Shown here piece by piece: positions 1 through 8,252 of a DNA stretch of 21,765 bases. The stretch is taken from IMG/VR virus record IMGVR_UViG_3300047094_000048, positions 1-21,765 of that record. One strand, 5' to 3'. The notes under the pieces were generated by a model. That model was not told the DNA's origin and ran no database searches. It worked only from the letters and a program-made list of their open reading frames with translations. The first letter of the stretch is position 1. Each line of letters starts with the position of its first letter. Position numbers and translations under genes: made by a program. The DNA comes from a virus.

Positions 1-1734
1 TGTGTCAGCTAATTGTTGTGCCCATTCAGGTCGTCTAGCCATTAAAGATGTTGTTGCACCCCTAGCAAAATAAGGCAGAGTTCCAACTCCTAATGCTGTT
101 GCAACATATGGGTTTATTAAACCGCTTGCTGCTGCTCCACCAGCACCACCTATTGCAAAAGGTGTTAATAAACGACCTGCTGTGCCAGATTCAGGATATT
201 TATTAGGTAAAACTTTTTCTGCCGCATCAGCCAAATCTTGCATGATTGCTGTGCCAGTAGCATATTTATCCTTGCCTGAAGAAATATCAGTTCTTCTAAC
301 AGCAGCCGATAGTTGTGCTGGGCTAAACATTTCTGTTGTGTTTGCCATAGAACCAGCAGCACGAATACGGGCATACCTTGAAAAAGCGGTATTAATATTT
401 GCCAATCTTTCTGCATATTCGGGGTTGTTTCTTGCCAATGATTCACGAATATCGCCAATCATTTTTTGGTAGGCTTCACCCATCAAACGCTCATCCGTAT
501 TGCCTGAGCTTCCAAATTGTTTGGCTAATTTGCCAAGTTTTTCTTCTACTATTTTGAATGTTTTGCCTTCAATTTTTCCATCTATGGTGTAGTCATTCAA
601 TATTTTATTTACAGTATTAGTTACTTTTGTGGCATTGTCGGTAGTTAAACCATCTATTTGAGAGCCAACATTAGCCAATTTTGTTTCTAAATCAGCATCA
701 CGAACAAAAGTAATTTTAGGCAATACATCATCGTAAGCCTTTGTAATTTCTTTTTTTACAAGCCTTACGCCTTCTCGACCAACATTATCGGGCACTTTTC
801 CTTTAATTGGTTCAAGCACTTGTTTAAAAGCAGCTTTGTTAAATTCTTCTATGCCTTTAGTTCTAGCAAAATTAATAACATCCCCAATAATAGGAATTGA
901 TGTCATTTTATCTTCAAAAGATTTAAGATAACCGCCTGTTATTTGTGCAGGTGTTAAATTTACGCCTTTATCAACAAGTTGTTGAACTTCAGGTTTAATT
1001 CTAGGTCTAAGCATTGATGCAAAACGCTCACCCAATGCACCGCCACCAGCACCTAAAGCTACATCCATAGGCAATCTTTCAGCCTTTTGTTCATAAAACT
1101 GTTGACCTGTTTCACCTGTTTCTATAGGTGTAGTTGCTCCTATAATTGGAGCAGTTGTAGCACCACCAATAGCGGCTCTACCAGCTTGATACGATTTTGG
1201 AAAATTGGTTGCCAAAGAACCAAAAGTGGGTGCTAAACGCTCAAAACTTGGTAACATACCAATTCCTTTTTGAACGCCTTTATAAATTAATCCTGATGGT
1301 GCTAAAGCTCCAGTAATTTGACCACCACCAAATGCTGTGGGATTAGTTTGTTGATATGGTGAAAATTGTTGCCCAACTTGTTGTGCTAAGTCGCTTGTAC
1401 CTAAATTGCCACCTGTAACTAATTGAGCAGTTCCCAATATTGGGTCAACAATACCGCCTTTAATAGTTCCAGCAGTAAATGATTCTAATGGGCGAGGTTG
1501 AGTTTGCACATTAGTTCTGTCAATCATTCTTGGGCGACCTGTTGCAGCACCACCAGCAGTAGAAGCCCATTGTGGATATTCTTCTAAAACAGGTTCAGTA
1601 GGTGCAGAAACTTGCACAGATGCTTGTGGTTCAGCATTTCCTTGCATTCTGTTATATCTAGCAAGAATTTCGCTTTGAGTCAGATTGTCAGGCACATTTG
1701 TAATAACTGTGCCGTCAGGCATCCTTACATCCAT
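1..1734 (-). CDS. Large DNA-ejection-type virion protein, C-terminus cut by the window edge
   Basis: An open frame without stops runs from an ATG at 1734 to base 1 (578 codons), so the C-terminus is missing. An AAGGA Shine-Dalgarno sits just upstream of the ATG, 8 nt after the previous stop. The N-terminus has the short motif PDGTVITNVPDNLTQSEI, which I know from the start of many large phage and prophage virion proteins. Residues about 259-330 carry a conserved-looking stretch (LTPAQITGG, SIPIIGDVI, GREGV) that I associate with the same prophage families. Residues about 524-555 are rich in Gly/Ala and hydrophobic residues and could be membrane-active. The gene is last of three after the tail-hub genes, the place of P22 gp16 or T7 gp16, so a role in delivering DNA through the envelope is inferred. 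No lytic transglycosylase motif is visible in the part seen. Confidence 0.75.
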   Translation of the reverse strand, partial: MDVRMPDGTVITNVPDNLTQSEILARYNRMQGNAEPQASVQVSAPTEPVLEEYPQWASTAGGAATGRPRMIDRTNVQTQPRPLESFTAGTIKGGIVDPILGTAQLVTGGNLGTSDLAQQVGQQFSPYQQTNPTAFGGGQITGALAPSGLIYKGVQKGIGMLPSFERLAPTFGSLATNFPKSYQAGRAAIGGATTAPIIGATTPIETGETGQQFYEQKAERLPMDVALGAGGGALGERFASMLRPRIKPEVQQLVDKGVNLTPAQITGGYLKSFEDKMTSIPIIGDVINFARTKGIEEFNKAAFKQVLEPIKGKVPDNVGREGVRLVKKEITKAYDDVLPKITFVRDADLETKLANVGSQIDGLTTDNATKVTNTVNKILNDYTIDGKIEGKTFKIVEEKLGKLAKQFGSSGNTDERLMGEAYQKMIGDIRESLARNNPEYAERLANINTAFSRYARIRAAGSMANTTEMFSPAQLSAAVRRTDISSGKDKYATGTAIMQDLADAAEKVLPNKYPESGTAGRLLTPFAIGGAGGAAASGLINPYVATALGVGTLPYFARGATTSLMARRPEWAQQLADT

Positions 1735-1742
1735 ATCTGTCC

Positions 1743-2993
1743 TTATTTTGGCAAACTATTAAAATCAACAACTCTGCCACCGCTTTGCAACTGAATAGGG
1801 CCAATGCCAGTACCTTGTATAGCTTCTTTAGGAATATTTGGTAAACGCTTATTCCAAGCATCAATAGCGGACTGTGCAACAGATTTTTCAATTCTAGCCA
1901 ATTCACGCAAAGTCTTGGAATTAAGTTCAATAGTGCCACCTTTAACTTTTTCCAAAAATTGTCGGTCTTTATCAGTAAATCCTTGACCTGCACCAAGCCC
2001 TGAAGCCTTAATAGAATCAAGAACAATCTGACCACGATTTGCAACTAACTGTTCAGTATTTTTAATAATTTCATTGTTGTTAGCACCAGCAACATTTAAT
2101 GCTCTTGCAAGATTAAGTTTGTATTCTGCACCCAAACCTGTAATCGCACCTTTATCTAATAATTGCTCAGTATTTAAAGCGTTTTGATAAATAGCTGGGG
2201 CTTTTTCAGCAATACTGTATTTGCCTAAATCTTCTTTAGCTATTCCTTCACCAAATGCACCTGTATAGGCTTTACCAGTATTAACAACAAGATTTGTTCT
2301 GCCAGCTTCTTTGTCAGCAACAATACGATTATTTATTAAATTAAGTTCATTTTGACCCCATGTATTAGCTTTGCTTGGGTCTAAACCAACACGAACTGCC
2401 GCAGATTTAACATCAGAAGGTAAGCTCATACCACCCATAACCATAGGCTCATATTTGCCAGTAGCAAGGTTAAGTTGCGATATAGTTTCGCCTTCTTTAA
2501 CTGTTTTTGGTTTAAGCATTTCTGCAGCTTGTGATTTAAGCCAAGCAGGTGCGTAAGGGTCTGTGGCAATACCAAATGCTCTACGATAATCAGGCCCAGT
2601 AGCAGGGCTAATCATTGAACCTTTAACAGTTTCATAAGTTTCAGTTGGCACATCTGCACCATAAGTAGCAGGTTTTCCTTGTAATGCTTCAAAATATTGC
2701 TCGCCCATTTTTTGTTGTTGGTCACGCAGTTTTTGAGCTAATTCAACTGCGGCTTTATCGCCTTTTTCTGCTAGGCGTGTACCTGCATAGGTTTGAAATA
2801 AAGGTGCAGCGTATTGAAAGAAACTAGGTGCAACATAACGCCCACTTACCATTTGACCTGACGGCATAGATTGACCCTGTTGCATTAGCAACTGAGCCAT
2901 TTGCTGTTGGCGGTTTAAGGCTTGCTGTTGCTGTAGGATTTCGGGTGGAAGTCCACCGCCTACATTTATCATGGGCATTTGTCCGTTTGACAT
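1743..2993 (-). CDS. Ejection-type internal virion protein (416 aa)
   Basis: The first 50 residues are extremely rich in Gln and Met. The middle (about 100-245) is of mixed composition with an S-P-x-T-G-P-D-Y-R segment. Residues about 255-385 are predicted by eye to be helical and contain the LLDKGAITGLGAEYKLNLAR stretch, which I recognise from conserved proteins encoded next to tail genes in many podovirus-like phages and prophages. No enzyme motif is visible. It starts one base after the stop of the 113-aa gene and ends 8 nt before the next large gene, so the three are co-translated. By position it matches P22 gp20 or T7 gp15, an ejected internal protein. The ejection role is inferred from order and composition, not from a recognised domain. 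Confidence 0.75.
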   Translation of the reverse strand: MSNGQMPMINVGGGLPPEILQQQQALNRQQQMAQLLMQQGQSMPSGQMVSGRYVAPSFFQYAAPLFQTYAGTRLAEKGDKAAVELAQKLRDQQQKMGEQYFEALQGKPATYGADVPTETYETVKGSMISPATGPDYRRAFGIATDPYAPAWLKSQAAEMLKPKTVKEGETISQLNLATGKYEPMVMGGMSLPSDVKSAAVRVGLDPSKANTWGQNELNLINNRIVADKEAGRTNLVVNTGKAYTGAFGEGIAKEDLGKYSIAEKAPAIYQNALNTEQLLDKGAITGLGAEYKLNLARALNVAGANNNEIIKNTEQLVANRGQIVLDSIKASGLGAGQGFTDKDRQFLEKVKGGTIELNSKTLRELARIEKSVAQSAIDAWNKRLPNIPKEAIQGTGIGPIQLQSGGRVVDFNSLPK

Positions 2994-2994
2994 A

Positions 2995-3336
2995 TTAATA
3001 GTCCATATCGCTTTGAATATTCATAGGATTCATACCAGCAGAATAGTAATTTTGTGCAGGTCTTTGGTTATAAGCCGACATTTCTGCATTAGCCATGTCT
3101 ATTTTTTGTTGGTCTTGTTGTCTGCGTAAAGCATTAGCCATAGCAATTTGGTCGTATCCAGCACCAACTTGTTTACCATCAACTGTCATACCCGCTTGAT
3201 TGGTCAAATTCATGCCTTGTTGTAAAGCCTGTTGTTGCATAGCTTGTTGTGCGGCTATGTTTTGCATATACGGGGATAGCCCACCTAAATCTTGGGTTTG
3301 TGGCATTTGTTGAATGTAGGGGTTGTACATATTCAT
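2995..3336 (-). CDS. Small Gln/Met-rich virion protein (113 aa)
   Basis: This short protein is rich in Gln, Met, Asn, Ala and Tyr (repeated Q-rich runs around residues 8-40, then NPYI- and NYYSAGMNPM-type segments). It has no transmembrane segment and no recognisable motif. Its ATG overlaps the TGA of the S74-domain gene in an ATGA junction, and its TAA lies one base before the ATG of the 416-aa gene, so translation is probably coupled on both sides. Position and size resemble the smallest member of a three-protein ejection set (P22 gp7, T7 gp14), but similarity in sequence cannot be claimed. Composition is close to the N-terminus of the following protein, which suggests that the two interact or share ancestry. 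Confidence 0.7.
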   Translation of the reverse strand: MNMYNPYIQQMPQTQDLGGLSPYMQNIAAQQAMQQQALQQGMNLTNQAGMTVDGKQVGAGYDQIAMANALRRQQDQQKIDMANAEMSAYNQRPAQNYYSAGMNPMNIQSDMDY

Positions 3337-4391
3337 GGTAATAGTCCGTAATCTACGACTTTATAGCCGTCATCTAGGGTTTTAACTGCGTATGGGAATA
3401 CTTGCTCTACTTCTTGTGCCATTACACCAACATGGATACCATCACCTGCTAATGGGTGCGATTTAACTTCATTTTTGTATTCAAAGCTATACAAGGTCAA
3501 ACCATTATCCATTACACCGATTGCTTTAATATTTTCTTTTGCACGAATGTCAGACATTAATGGGATACCTGCACTAGCTAAACTAAATAAACCTTGATTT
3601 AGATTGGCTTGGGCGGCTTGTTTAGCGTTAAAGTCACCCATTTGGGCGTTGTATCCCATCTGTGTTGCACCCAATATATCAGGGCCAGCAGTTGTAGCTT
3701 GTTGAGCAGAATTAACAAATTGTGGGCCTTGTACTTGTGCCCCTGTACGAACCGCAGAAAGGGTGTTCAAAGGCTCATTTCTAAGATAAGCCAATTCTTG
3801 CAATGCAGATTGACGAGCAGTTTGACCAACATTAAAGCCTTGAGTTGTGGCTGCAGCTAATAAATCATTTTCACGCCTTGCTTGTGTCAACATTGCTCTT
3901 TGATAGGCCTCAGAACCAATATCAATTCCACGATTAGCTAAGTCTTGATTTAAGCGGTCACGACTTTCTTGAATCTGTGGTTGTAGCCGTTGCATATACG
4001 CATCTTGATAGCTTTGGCTAGGATTAAACCCTGTAGTCGGTAATTTGCTGACATCAAACGGGGTTTCAAGCATATTTTGTACATAGCCCAAACCTTTTTC
4101 AGACAGTTGACCTAGACCAACACTAGCTTTATTTTGATAGTCAAGCAGTTGTTGTTGGGCTGGGCTTAATGCTTGTGTAGCAGTCCAAGTAGGGTTTCCG
4201 TAGGGGTCAGCACCAGTAACTTCGTACTTTAAAGTACCATATGGTGTAATTTGATTAACACGATTAGCTGCAGTTGCAACACGAGCCGCATCAATATTGC
4301 CAGCAGCCGTTTCAACAGCCGCACCCCTGTAATCAGGTGCGGCAGGTGCACTCGGAGGAGGCCCTAATCCTAAAAATCCACCACCACCCAT
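3333..4391 (-). CDS. Tail protein with short C-terminal S74 intramolecular-chaperone domain
   Basis: Residues 1-20 are a Gly/Pro/Ala-rich leader. Residues about 20-270 are Ala/Gln-rich and largely helical, with PYGTLKYEVTG and NRGIDIGSEAYQRAM segments. The last 73 residues are a peptidase S74 domain: it opens with S280-D-I-R-A-K285-E-N-I and continues through LYSFEYKNE, GVMAQEVEQVFPYAV and VDYG. In endosialidase-type S74 domains the first Ser and the Lys five residues later form the self-cleaving dyad, and both are here. The protein ends right after VDYGLLP, so the long C-terminal helix usual in these chaperones is absent. The gene follows the gp10-like hub, where P22 has its needle gp26. It is probably a tail needle/tip or ejection-linked protein that trimerises and may be cleaved. 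It starts one base after the acetyltransferase stop. Confidence 0.8.
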   Translation of the reverse strand: MGGGGFLGLGPPPSAPAAPDYRGAAVETAAGNIDAARVATAANRVNQITPYGTLKYEVTGADPYGNPTWTATQALSPAQQQLLDYQNKASVGLGQLSEKGLGYVQNMLETPFDVSKLPTTGFNPSQSYQDAYMQRLQPQIQESRDRLNQDLANRGIDIGSEAYQRAMLTQARRENDLLAAATTQGFNVGQTARQSALQELAYLRNEPLNTLSAVRTGAQVQGPQFVNSAQQATTAGPDILGATQMGYNAQMGDFNAKQAAQANLNQGLFSLASAGIPLMSDIRAKENIKAIGVMDNGLTLYSFEYKNEVKSHPLAGDGIHVGVMAQEVEQVFPYAVKTLDDGYKVVDYGLLP

Positions 4392-4392
4392 A

Positions 4393-4827
4393 CTATTCTC
4401 CCTTGTTTAAAGAGCATCGGATGTTAAGAAACCGACACTCCTCTTTTTTCATAGCCATAATCACCAAATCACCACTCATGTGGGCATCAGGTATTTCAGC
4501 TACAACCTTAAAGCCCAAATGTCGGTTTAACTTTAGGGCTTCTGTGTTATCAGCACAGATTTGCCCTAGTATAACGCTAACTCCTAGTTTATTAAAGGGG
4601 TAATCAAATACCGCCCATATAAAATCTTTACTAGCCCAGTTCTCACCAACGCTACCAATATGAATCTCACAAGCCTTTGGCATAAAGTTGGTATATCCTG
4701 CCACCGCTACCAAATTGCCGTCTTTTAACTGCCCAATACATTGGGTGGTTTCAGGCAGAGGAAAATTGAGGATTCTGACTAGCCATTCCCCCAAATAGCG
4801 TTGATTTTCAGTAGTAACAGTCCTCAC
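4393..4827 (-). CDS. GNAT-family N-acetyltransferase (144 aa)
   Basis: The fold pattern of a small GNAT enzyme is visible: a strand pair around residues 38-62 (LVAVAGYTNF, ACEIHIGSVG), then the acetyl-CoA region with N94-T-E-A-L-K-L-N-R-H-L-G-F106, the typical N..A..L...LGF signature near motif B. Enzymes of this type move acetyl from acetyl-CoA to an amine; the substrate here is unknown. The start is GTG at 4827 and overlaps the gp10-like gene's TGA (GTGA), so expression is tied to tail-hub translation. It sits between two virion genes, which makes a virion protein or a host factor present late in infection possible targets. Length is typical of minimal GNAT proteins. The family call is firm and the role is open. 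Confidence 0.85.
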   Translation of the reverse strand: MRTVTTENQRYLGEWLVRILNFPLPETTQCIGQLKDGNLVAVAGYTNFMPKACEIHIGSVGENWASKDFIWAVFDYPFNKLGVSVILGQICADNTEALKLNRHLGFKVVAEIPDAHMSGDLVIMAMKKEECRFLNIRCSLNKGE

Positions 4828-6593
4828 AGTACCCCGCCACGCTCCATTACAAAGTCAGTTGATGCCCAATGAAACTCAATACCTTGCGATGCCACATTCA
4901 GGCTAATTGAGCCTGCATAGCCTATTCCTGTCACGCCTTGCCATGTTTTTGTAACCACTAAACCACCGCCCCAGTTGGCGTTATCCCATGTATCTAAGTC
5001 CCATTCACCAGTTTGTAAGATGGCGGGGTTAAAGGATATTTGGCTAGTCAACTCGACTGTATCAAAATCGGTGCTTAGACCGCATAAAACAGTCGGTAAG
5101 CCGTTATCGGTCTGTAGGATAGGGCGAACTAAGGTAAAGCGTTTTTGCTGTCCCCTAGACTCAAAATAAGAGTAGGCTTGCTGTACAAAGCCCTTAATAT
5201 TATTGCCTGCATCGGCAAAAGTGTCGTAAAACTTGCCTACAAAGCCAGTTCCACCAAAATACATATCGTCACCGCTAGATTCCCAGCAGTTTGCACTAAT
5301 ATTGGTAAACCTTCCCCATGATTTAGTAATGTTGTGCATGACATACTGTTCAGAACCCCCTGTTACGGGGATATTTAGAATCAGCATATTTTGTTTAGCA
5401 AAGTAATTCATCTGCCAACCATAATTTGTGGCGTATTGGTCTGCTGCTTGGTTAATAGCGTAGAAAATCTTATCTGTAATGTTAACTCGTGGGTCTAAAC
5501 GAGTAGATTGCAAGCCTGCCGATAGGGGTACAAGACCATCTTCGGTCAAAAGTAGGATGTCACCACCAAATTTAAAGACGCATTTACGGGCAAAAGTCTG
5601 TCCGATGTTCCAAATACCTACTAAAGCCCAATCTGTAGGGTCGGATGGGTCAGAACCCTTGTAAACAGCGACTTCTCCGTTACTTGTAACGAATACGGCT
5701 AGGTCATCGACCCCGTAGCCAGCGTCAATAGTCCAAGTTCCCATCGCTTGTAGGTAGCCACCCTTTTTAAAGATGCCACCAAGAGGGAATTCGCTTACTG
5801 CCCCGTTAATACTGTCAACAGGCAAGTACCAAAAAGACAAACTATTCTTCTCTACAAAGTACAAACGCTCTTTAAACAAGTTGACATAAGCAAATGTATT
5901 AGAGTTTTTACCTGTAATGTAGTAATTAATCGTATAAGTGCCAACTGTGGTCGCATCACCGCTTGGGGCAGTAGCCATCGTATAAGTGAGGGTCGTTCCA
6001 CCCGTTACAGTAATGCGGTAAGTTCCGTTAAATTCGGCAGGTATCGCCCCTGCGACTGTTATGGTGTTACCTGTAACGAGGTTATGGGCACTTGCCGTTG
6101 TTAGGGTAGCGGTTAAATTGCCTGTTCCACCCCTAGTAATCGTAGAAATAGTCTGTGCGGTGTTTGTTGTGGCACTTCTTGACCATCTTGTACCATCATA
6201 AACGACCATCGGGTCAACCCCGTTGACAGCAGGCATAAACGAGCCACCAGCCGTTGTAATCATGGAATGAATCCACTTTCCATCGGTGTTACCTGTTAGG
6301 CTTTGGGTAGCCGTAGAGGTGCTTGCATCGTAAATAATCGTAGAAGTAGATGCAAACAGCTTGCTACCTGTTGGGCTACTGTAATTCATTAGCGATAAAA
6401 CCGCCCCAGCTATACCTGTTGAATACTTTGAATAACCTTTTCTAAGGGTCACATCCGTAGGCGTAGGAAAGAAGTTAACCATTTGAACCGCATCTAATGG
6501 GTTCATTTCTGCCAAAGAATCCCTAGCGTTCCAACCCCCAATGGGGGATGGTAAGGAAGCTGTAACTGCCCGTCTTTGTTGAGCTACAGCCAT
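4824..6593 (-). CDS. P22 gp10-like tail hub / DNA-stabilisation protein (589 aa)
   Basis: The N-terminus has the pattern of this family: a basic start, then P-S-P-I-G-G-W-N-A-R-D-S, NPLDAV and NFFPTPTDVTLRKGY, followed by propeller-like blades with repeated G-K-x-Y-x and W-G-R-F motifs (SFWYLPVDS, GYGVDDLAVF, SWGRFTN). Proteins of this type bind below the gp4 adaptor, close the portal channel and hold packaged DNA. Residues about 150-225 form an extra Thr/Gly-rich beta domain (NTITVAGAIP, FNGTYRITVTGG) that looks like an inserted Ig-like or carbohydrate-binding-like module. The gene starts two bases after the gp4-like stop and overlaps the acetyltransferase GTG. The assignment rests on order plus the N-terminal pattern. 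A tail tubular protein B-like role is the main alternative. Confidence 0.8.
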   Translation of the reverse strand: MAVAQQRRAVTASLPSPIGGWNARDSLAEMNPLDAVQMVNFFPTPTDVTLRKGYSKYSTGIAGAVLSLMNYSSPTGSKLFASTSTIIYDASTSTATQSLTGNTDGKWIHSMITTAGGSFMPAVNGVDPMVVYDGTRWSRSATTNTAQTISTITRGGTGNLTATLTTASAHNLVTGNTITVAGAIPAEFNGTYRITVTGGTTLTYTMATAPSGDATTVGTYTINYYITGKNSNTFAYVNLFKERLYFVEKNSLSFWYLPVDSINGAVSEFPLGGIFKKGGYLQAMGTWTIDAGYGVDDLAVFVTSNGEVAVYKGSDPSDPTDWALVGIWNIGQTFARKCVFKFGGDILLLTEDGLVPLSAGLQSTRLDPRVNITDKIFYAINQAADQYATNYGWQMNYFAKQNMLILNIPVTGGSEQYVMHNITKSWGRFTNISANCWESSGDDMYFGGTGFVGKFYDTFADAGNNIKGFVQQAYSYFESRGQQKRFTLVRPILQTDNGLPTVLCGLSTDFDTVELTSQISFNPAILQTGEWDLDTWDNANWGGGLVVTKTWQGVTGIGYAGSISLNVASQGIEFHWASTDFVMERGGVL

Positions 6594-6595
6594 GT

Positions 6596-7519
6596 TTAAG
6601 TTCCGTAGCCAGTATCAGGAATGTTGGCGTAACCAATAAGCACCTTCGTTGGGTATGGTGCAAACGACAGGTTAGCAGAGCCTTTATCGTTGGCTTTAGC
6701 GACATTCAGATAGCGGAAATAGTCTTGTTGCAATGCAGTAGTATCAAATCCTTTTATTTGAAAATACTTAAGTTTTGTGCTTAGAACCAATACTGTATCG
6801 TCAAATATGGTCGTATCCGTATCAGCCGTAAAGCTATTCTTTACTTGGTCGGTGGCACTTCTAGCCCAACCTTTTGAGCGGTATTCAAAACCTAAATACT
6901 CTTGTGTGTTATATGGTGGCCAAATTTGGAACTTATCGCCTAGAATACGCCACCTAATGCGTGGGCCTGTCGAGATATAACCCGACTTTAGCCATTGCCA
7001 TTGTTGAGCATCTTCAGGGCCTAACATCTGCCAATGCTTCGTTTTGTCCCAATGCGTATTGTCCGTAATGGTTTCAAAGTCAGGCGGTAATGGGTACTTA
7101 GTCTGTGAAAAGGTAAAAGTCACATCTACATAAGTGCCACTAGCCAACTGGCTCATAACAATAGTCGATAAGTTTGTGCCTGAGTTGTAAGTTACGCTTG
7201 ACACATAGGTATCTTGATTAATCCCTTCGCCTGTAATGGAATAATTGCCGTTTAGGGCGGTAGCATCACCAGTAACAATAATGTTATAACTTTGGTTGCT
7301 AACTGTAGCCCCTACAAAGGTTACGGCATCGGTGTAAAACCGATACTCCAACTGTAAGGCTTGCCAATCATATTCTTTAACCAAGTCGTAGCCAGAACGA
7401 TTCATCAAGGCTAGAACTTGTTGTACATCTTGATTGGTATTACCCGCAACATAGGTAGGAATAGCAAGGTTTAACTCGCTAGTGGTCTGTTGCACGAGTT
7501 GGAGCATCGTTGATGACAT
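6596..7519 (-). CDS. P22 gp4-like head-to-tail adaptor (307 aa)
   Basis: The first 60 residues are helical and end in the DLVKEYDWQALQLE pattern usual for short-tail adaptor proteins. After residue 138 the family pattern resumes: YPLPPDFETI, then the GPRIRWRILGDKFQIWPP strand region, then YRSKGW. Residues about 66-137 are a Thr/Ser/Val-rich beta segment (LNGNYSITGEGI, TYVSSVTYNSG) that looks inserted between the helical part and the core. Such proteins bind the portal ring and give the platform for the hub. Order supports this: capsid genes upstream, gp10-like gene two bases downstream. A T7 gp11-like adaptor is a related alternative name. A few C-terminal residues are Gly/Tyr-rich. Confidence 0.78.
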   Translation of the reverse strand: MSSTMLQLVQQTTSELNLAIPTYVAGNTNQDVQQVLALMNRSGYDLVKEYDWQALQLEYRFYTDAVTFVGATVSNQSYNIIVTGDATALNGNYSITGEGINQDTYVSSVTYNSGTNLSTIVMSQLASGTYVDVTFTFSQTKYPLPPDFETITDNTHWDKTKHWQMLGPEDAQQWQWLKSGYISTGPRIRWRILGDKFQIWPPYNTQEYLGFEYRSKGWARSATDQVKNSFTADTDTTIFDDTVLVLSTKLKYFQIKGFDTTALQQDYFRYLNVAKANDKGSANLSFAPYPTKVLIGYANIPDTGYGT

Positions 7520-7520
7520 A

Positions 7521-8159
7521 TTAGGATTCCTCTACAACTTTCTTTTTGCGGGGTTTCTTTTCACCAACTGCCGCAAGTATAGCCGCCATTTGTTCTTGCA
7601 TTAAGGCGAGCTTCGCATCAGTTTCAGCCTTGATTTTAGCAGTTTCCTCGTCTTTTTTGGCAAGTTCTTGCTTTAACTGATTAATTTCTTCAGTTCTTTT
7701 TGTGGCTTCTGCGGTTTCTTCGGCAAGGTTTAAAAAGGTTCTAGCCTTATCCCTAAAGGCGTGGGGTGACATACCAGCAATCATGCCAATGCGTTGAAGC
7801 TGTAAGTCCGATGCGTTAGCGATGGATTCTACTGTCATAAACTTAATACCCCGTAGCTCTTGGGCTTGGGATTGGCTAATTAAAGTCCATTCCTCTACAG
7901 GCGTTCCAATCATTTCGCTACTAGAGTCTTGTGTAGCCTGATATTGAAGCCATTGCTTTGGAAAACGCTGTTTATGGCTATCTCGTGCATATGTGTCAAT
8001 CTCAGTAAGGGTGTCACCAGCTACCATAATGCGTACAAAGTCGTAATCTTTGAATATTGGTCTGCCAGCCTCATTGGATTCATTTTCTAGTTTCATTGCT
8101 CGCTTATAAAACTTAACTGCTAGACGAGAATCTGCATCTCTGCTATCGCTTTCAATCAT
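7521..8159 (-). CDS. Coiled-coil structural-cluster protein of unknown function (212 aa)
   Basis: Residues 1-140 are a mixed helical region with FYKRAMKLENESNEAGRPIF and FVRIMVAGDT near the start and a W-T-L-I-S-Q-S-Q-A-Q segment in the middle. Residues about 145-197 are a Lys/Glu/Ala-rich coiled coil, followed by a strongly basic tail (KKPRKKK). I recognise the N-terminal pattern from unnamed proteins located between capsid and tail-adaptor genes of related phages, but no function is known to me. A GGGAG Shine-Dalgarno precedes the ATG. It is the first gene after the terminator at about 8202-8232 and starts the tail segment of the operon, one base before the gp4-like gene. The basic tail may touch DNA. 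Confidence 0.75.
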   Translation of the reverse strand: MIESDSRDADSRLAVKFYKRAMKLENESNEAGRPIFKDYDFVRIMVAGDTLTEIDTYARDSHKQRFPKQWLQYQATQDSSSEMIGTPVEEWTLISQSQAQELRGIKFMTVESIANASDLQLQRIGMIAGMSPHAFRDKARTFLNLAEETAEATKRTEEINQLKQELAKKDEETAKIKAETDAKLALMQEQMAAILAAVGEKKPRKKKVVEES

Positions 8160-8191
8160 TTAAAACTCCCAAGTGGTTAGGATACTGCGGT

Positions 8192-8238
8192 TAAAAAGAA
8201 AAAGGAGCTACCCCATTACGAGATAGCCCCTTGTTTTT
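8192..8238 (-). terminator. Intrinsic terminator after capsid genes, possibly working both ways
   Basis: On the minus strand bases 8232-8202 fold into a hairpin. The outer stem is nine pairs (AAGGGGCTA with TAGCTCCTT, one G-U). The inner stem can extend by four more pairs, two of them G-U (TCTC with GGGG), around a 5-nt loop (GTAAT). A T-rich run (TTTTTCTTTTT) follows on the minus strand. On the plus strand the same hairpin is followed by GTTTTT at 8233-8238. It lies in the 93-base gap between the 102-aa capsid-associated gene and the 212-aa gene, so it would limit read-through from capsid into tail genes. Confidence 0.85.
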
Positions 8239-8252
8239 ACTACAATTTTTGA

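Noticed and set aside
165-472. Short open frames on both strands in the left 500 bases
   Set aside because: They lie in other frames of the long minus-strand frame 1-1734, which has no stop in 578 codons, a Shine-Dalgarno and a recognisable N-terminus. The short frames give low-complexity or unrecognisable peptides.
3300-3340. Possible frameshift that removed the C-terminal helix of the S74 domain
   Set aside because: No other frame after the stop continues the usual chaperone helix. The next gene starts in a clean ATGA overlap with its own Met-Asn-Met-Tyr start, so the short end looks genuine.
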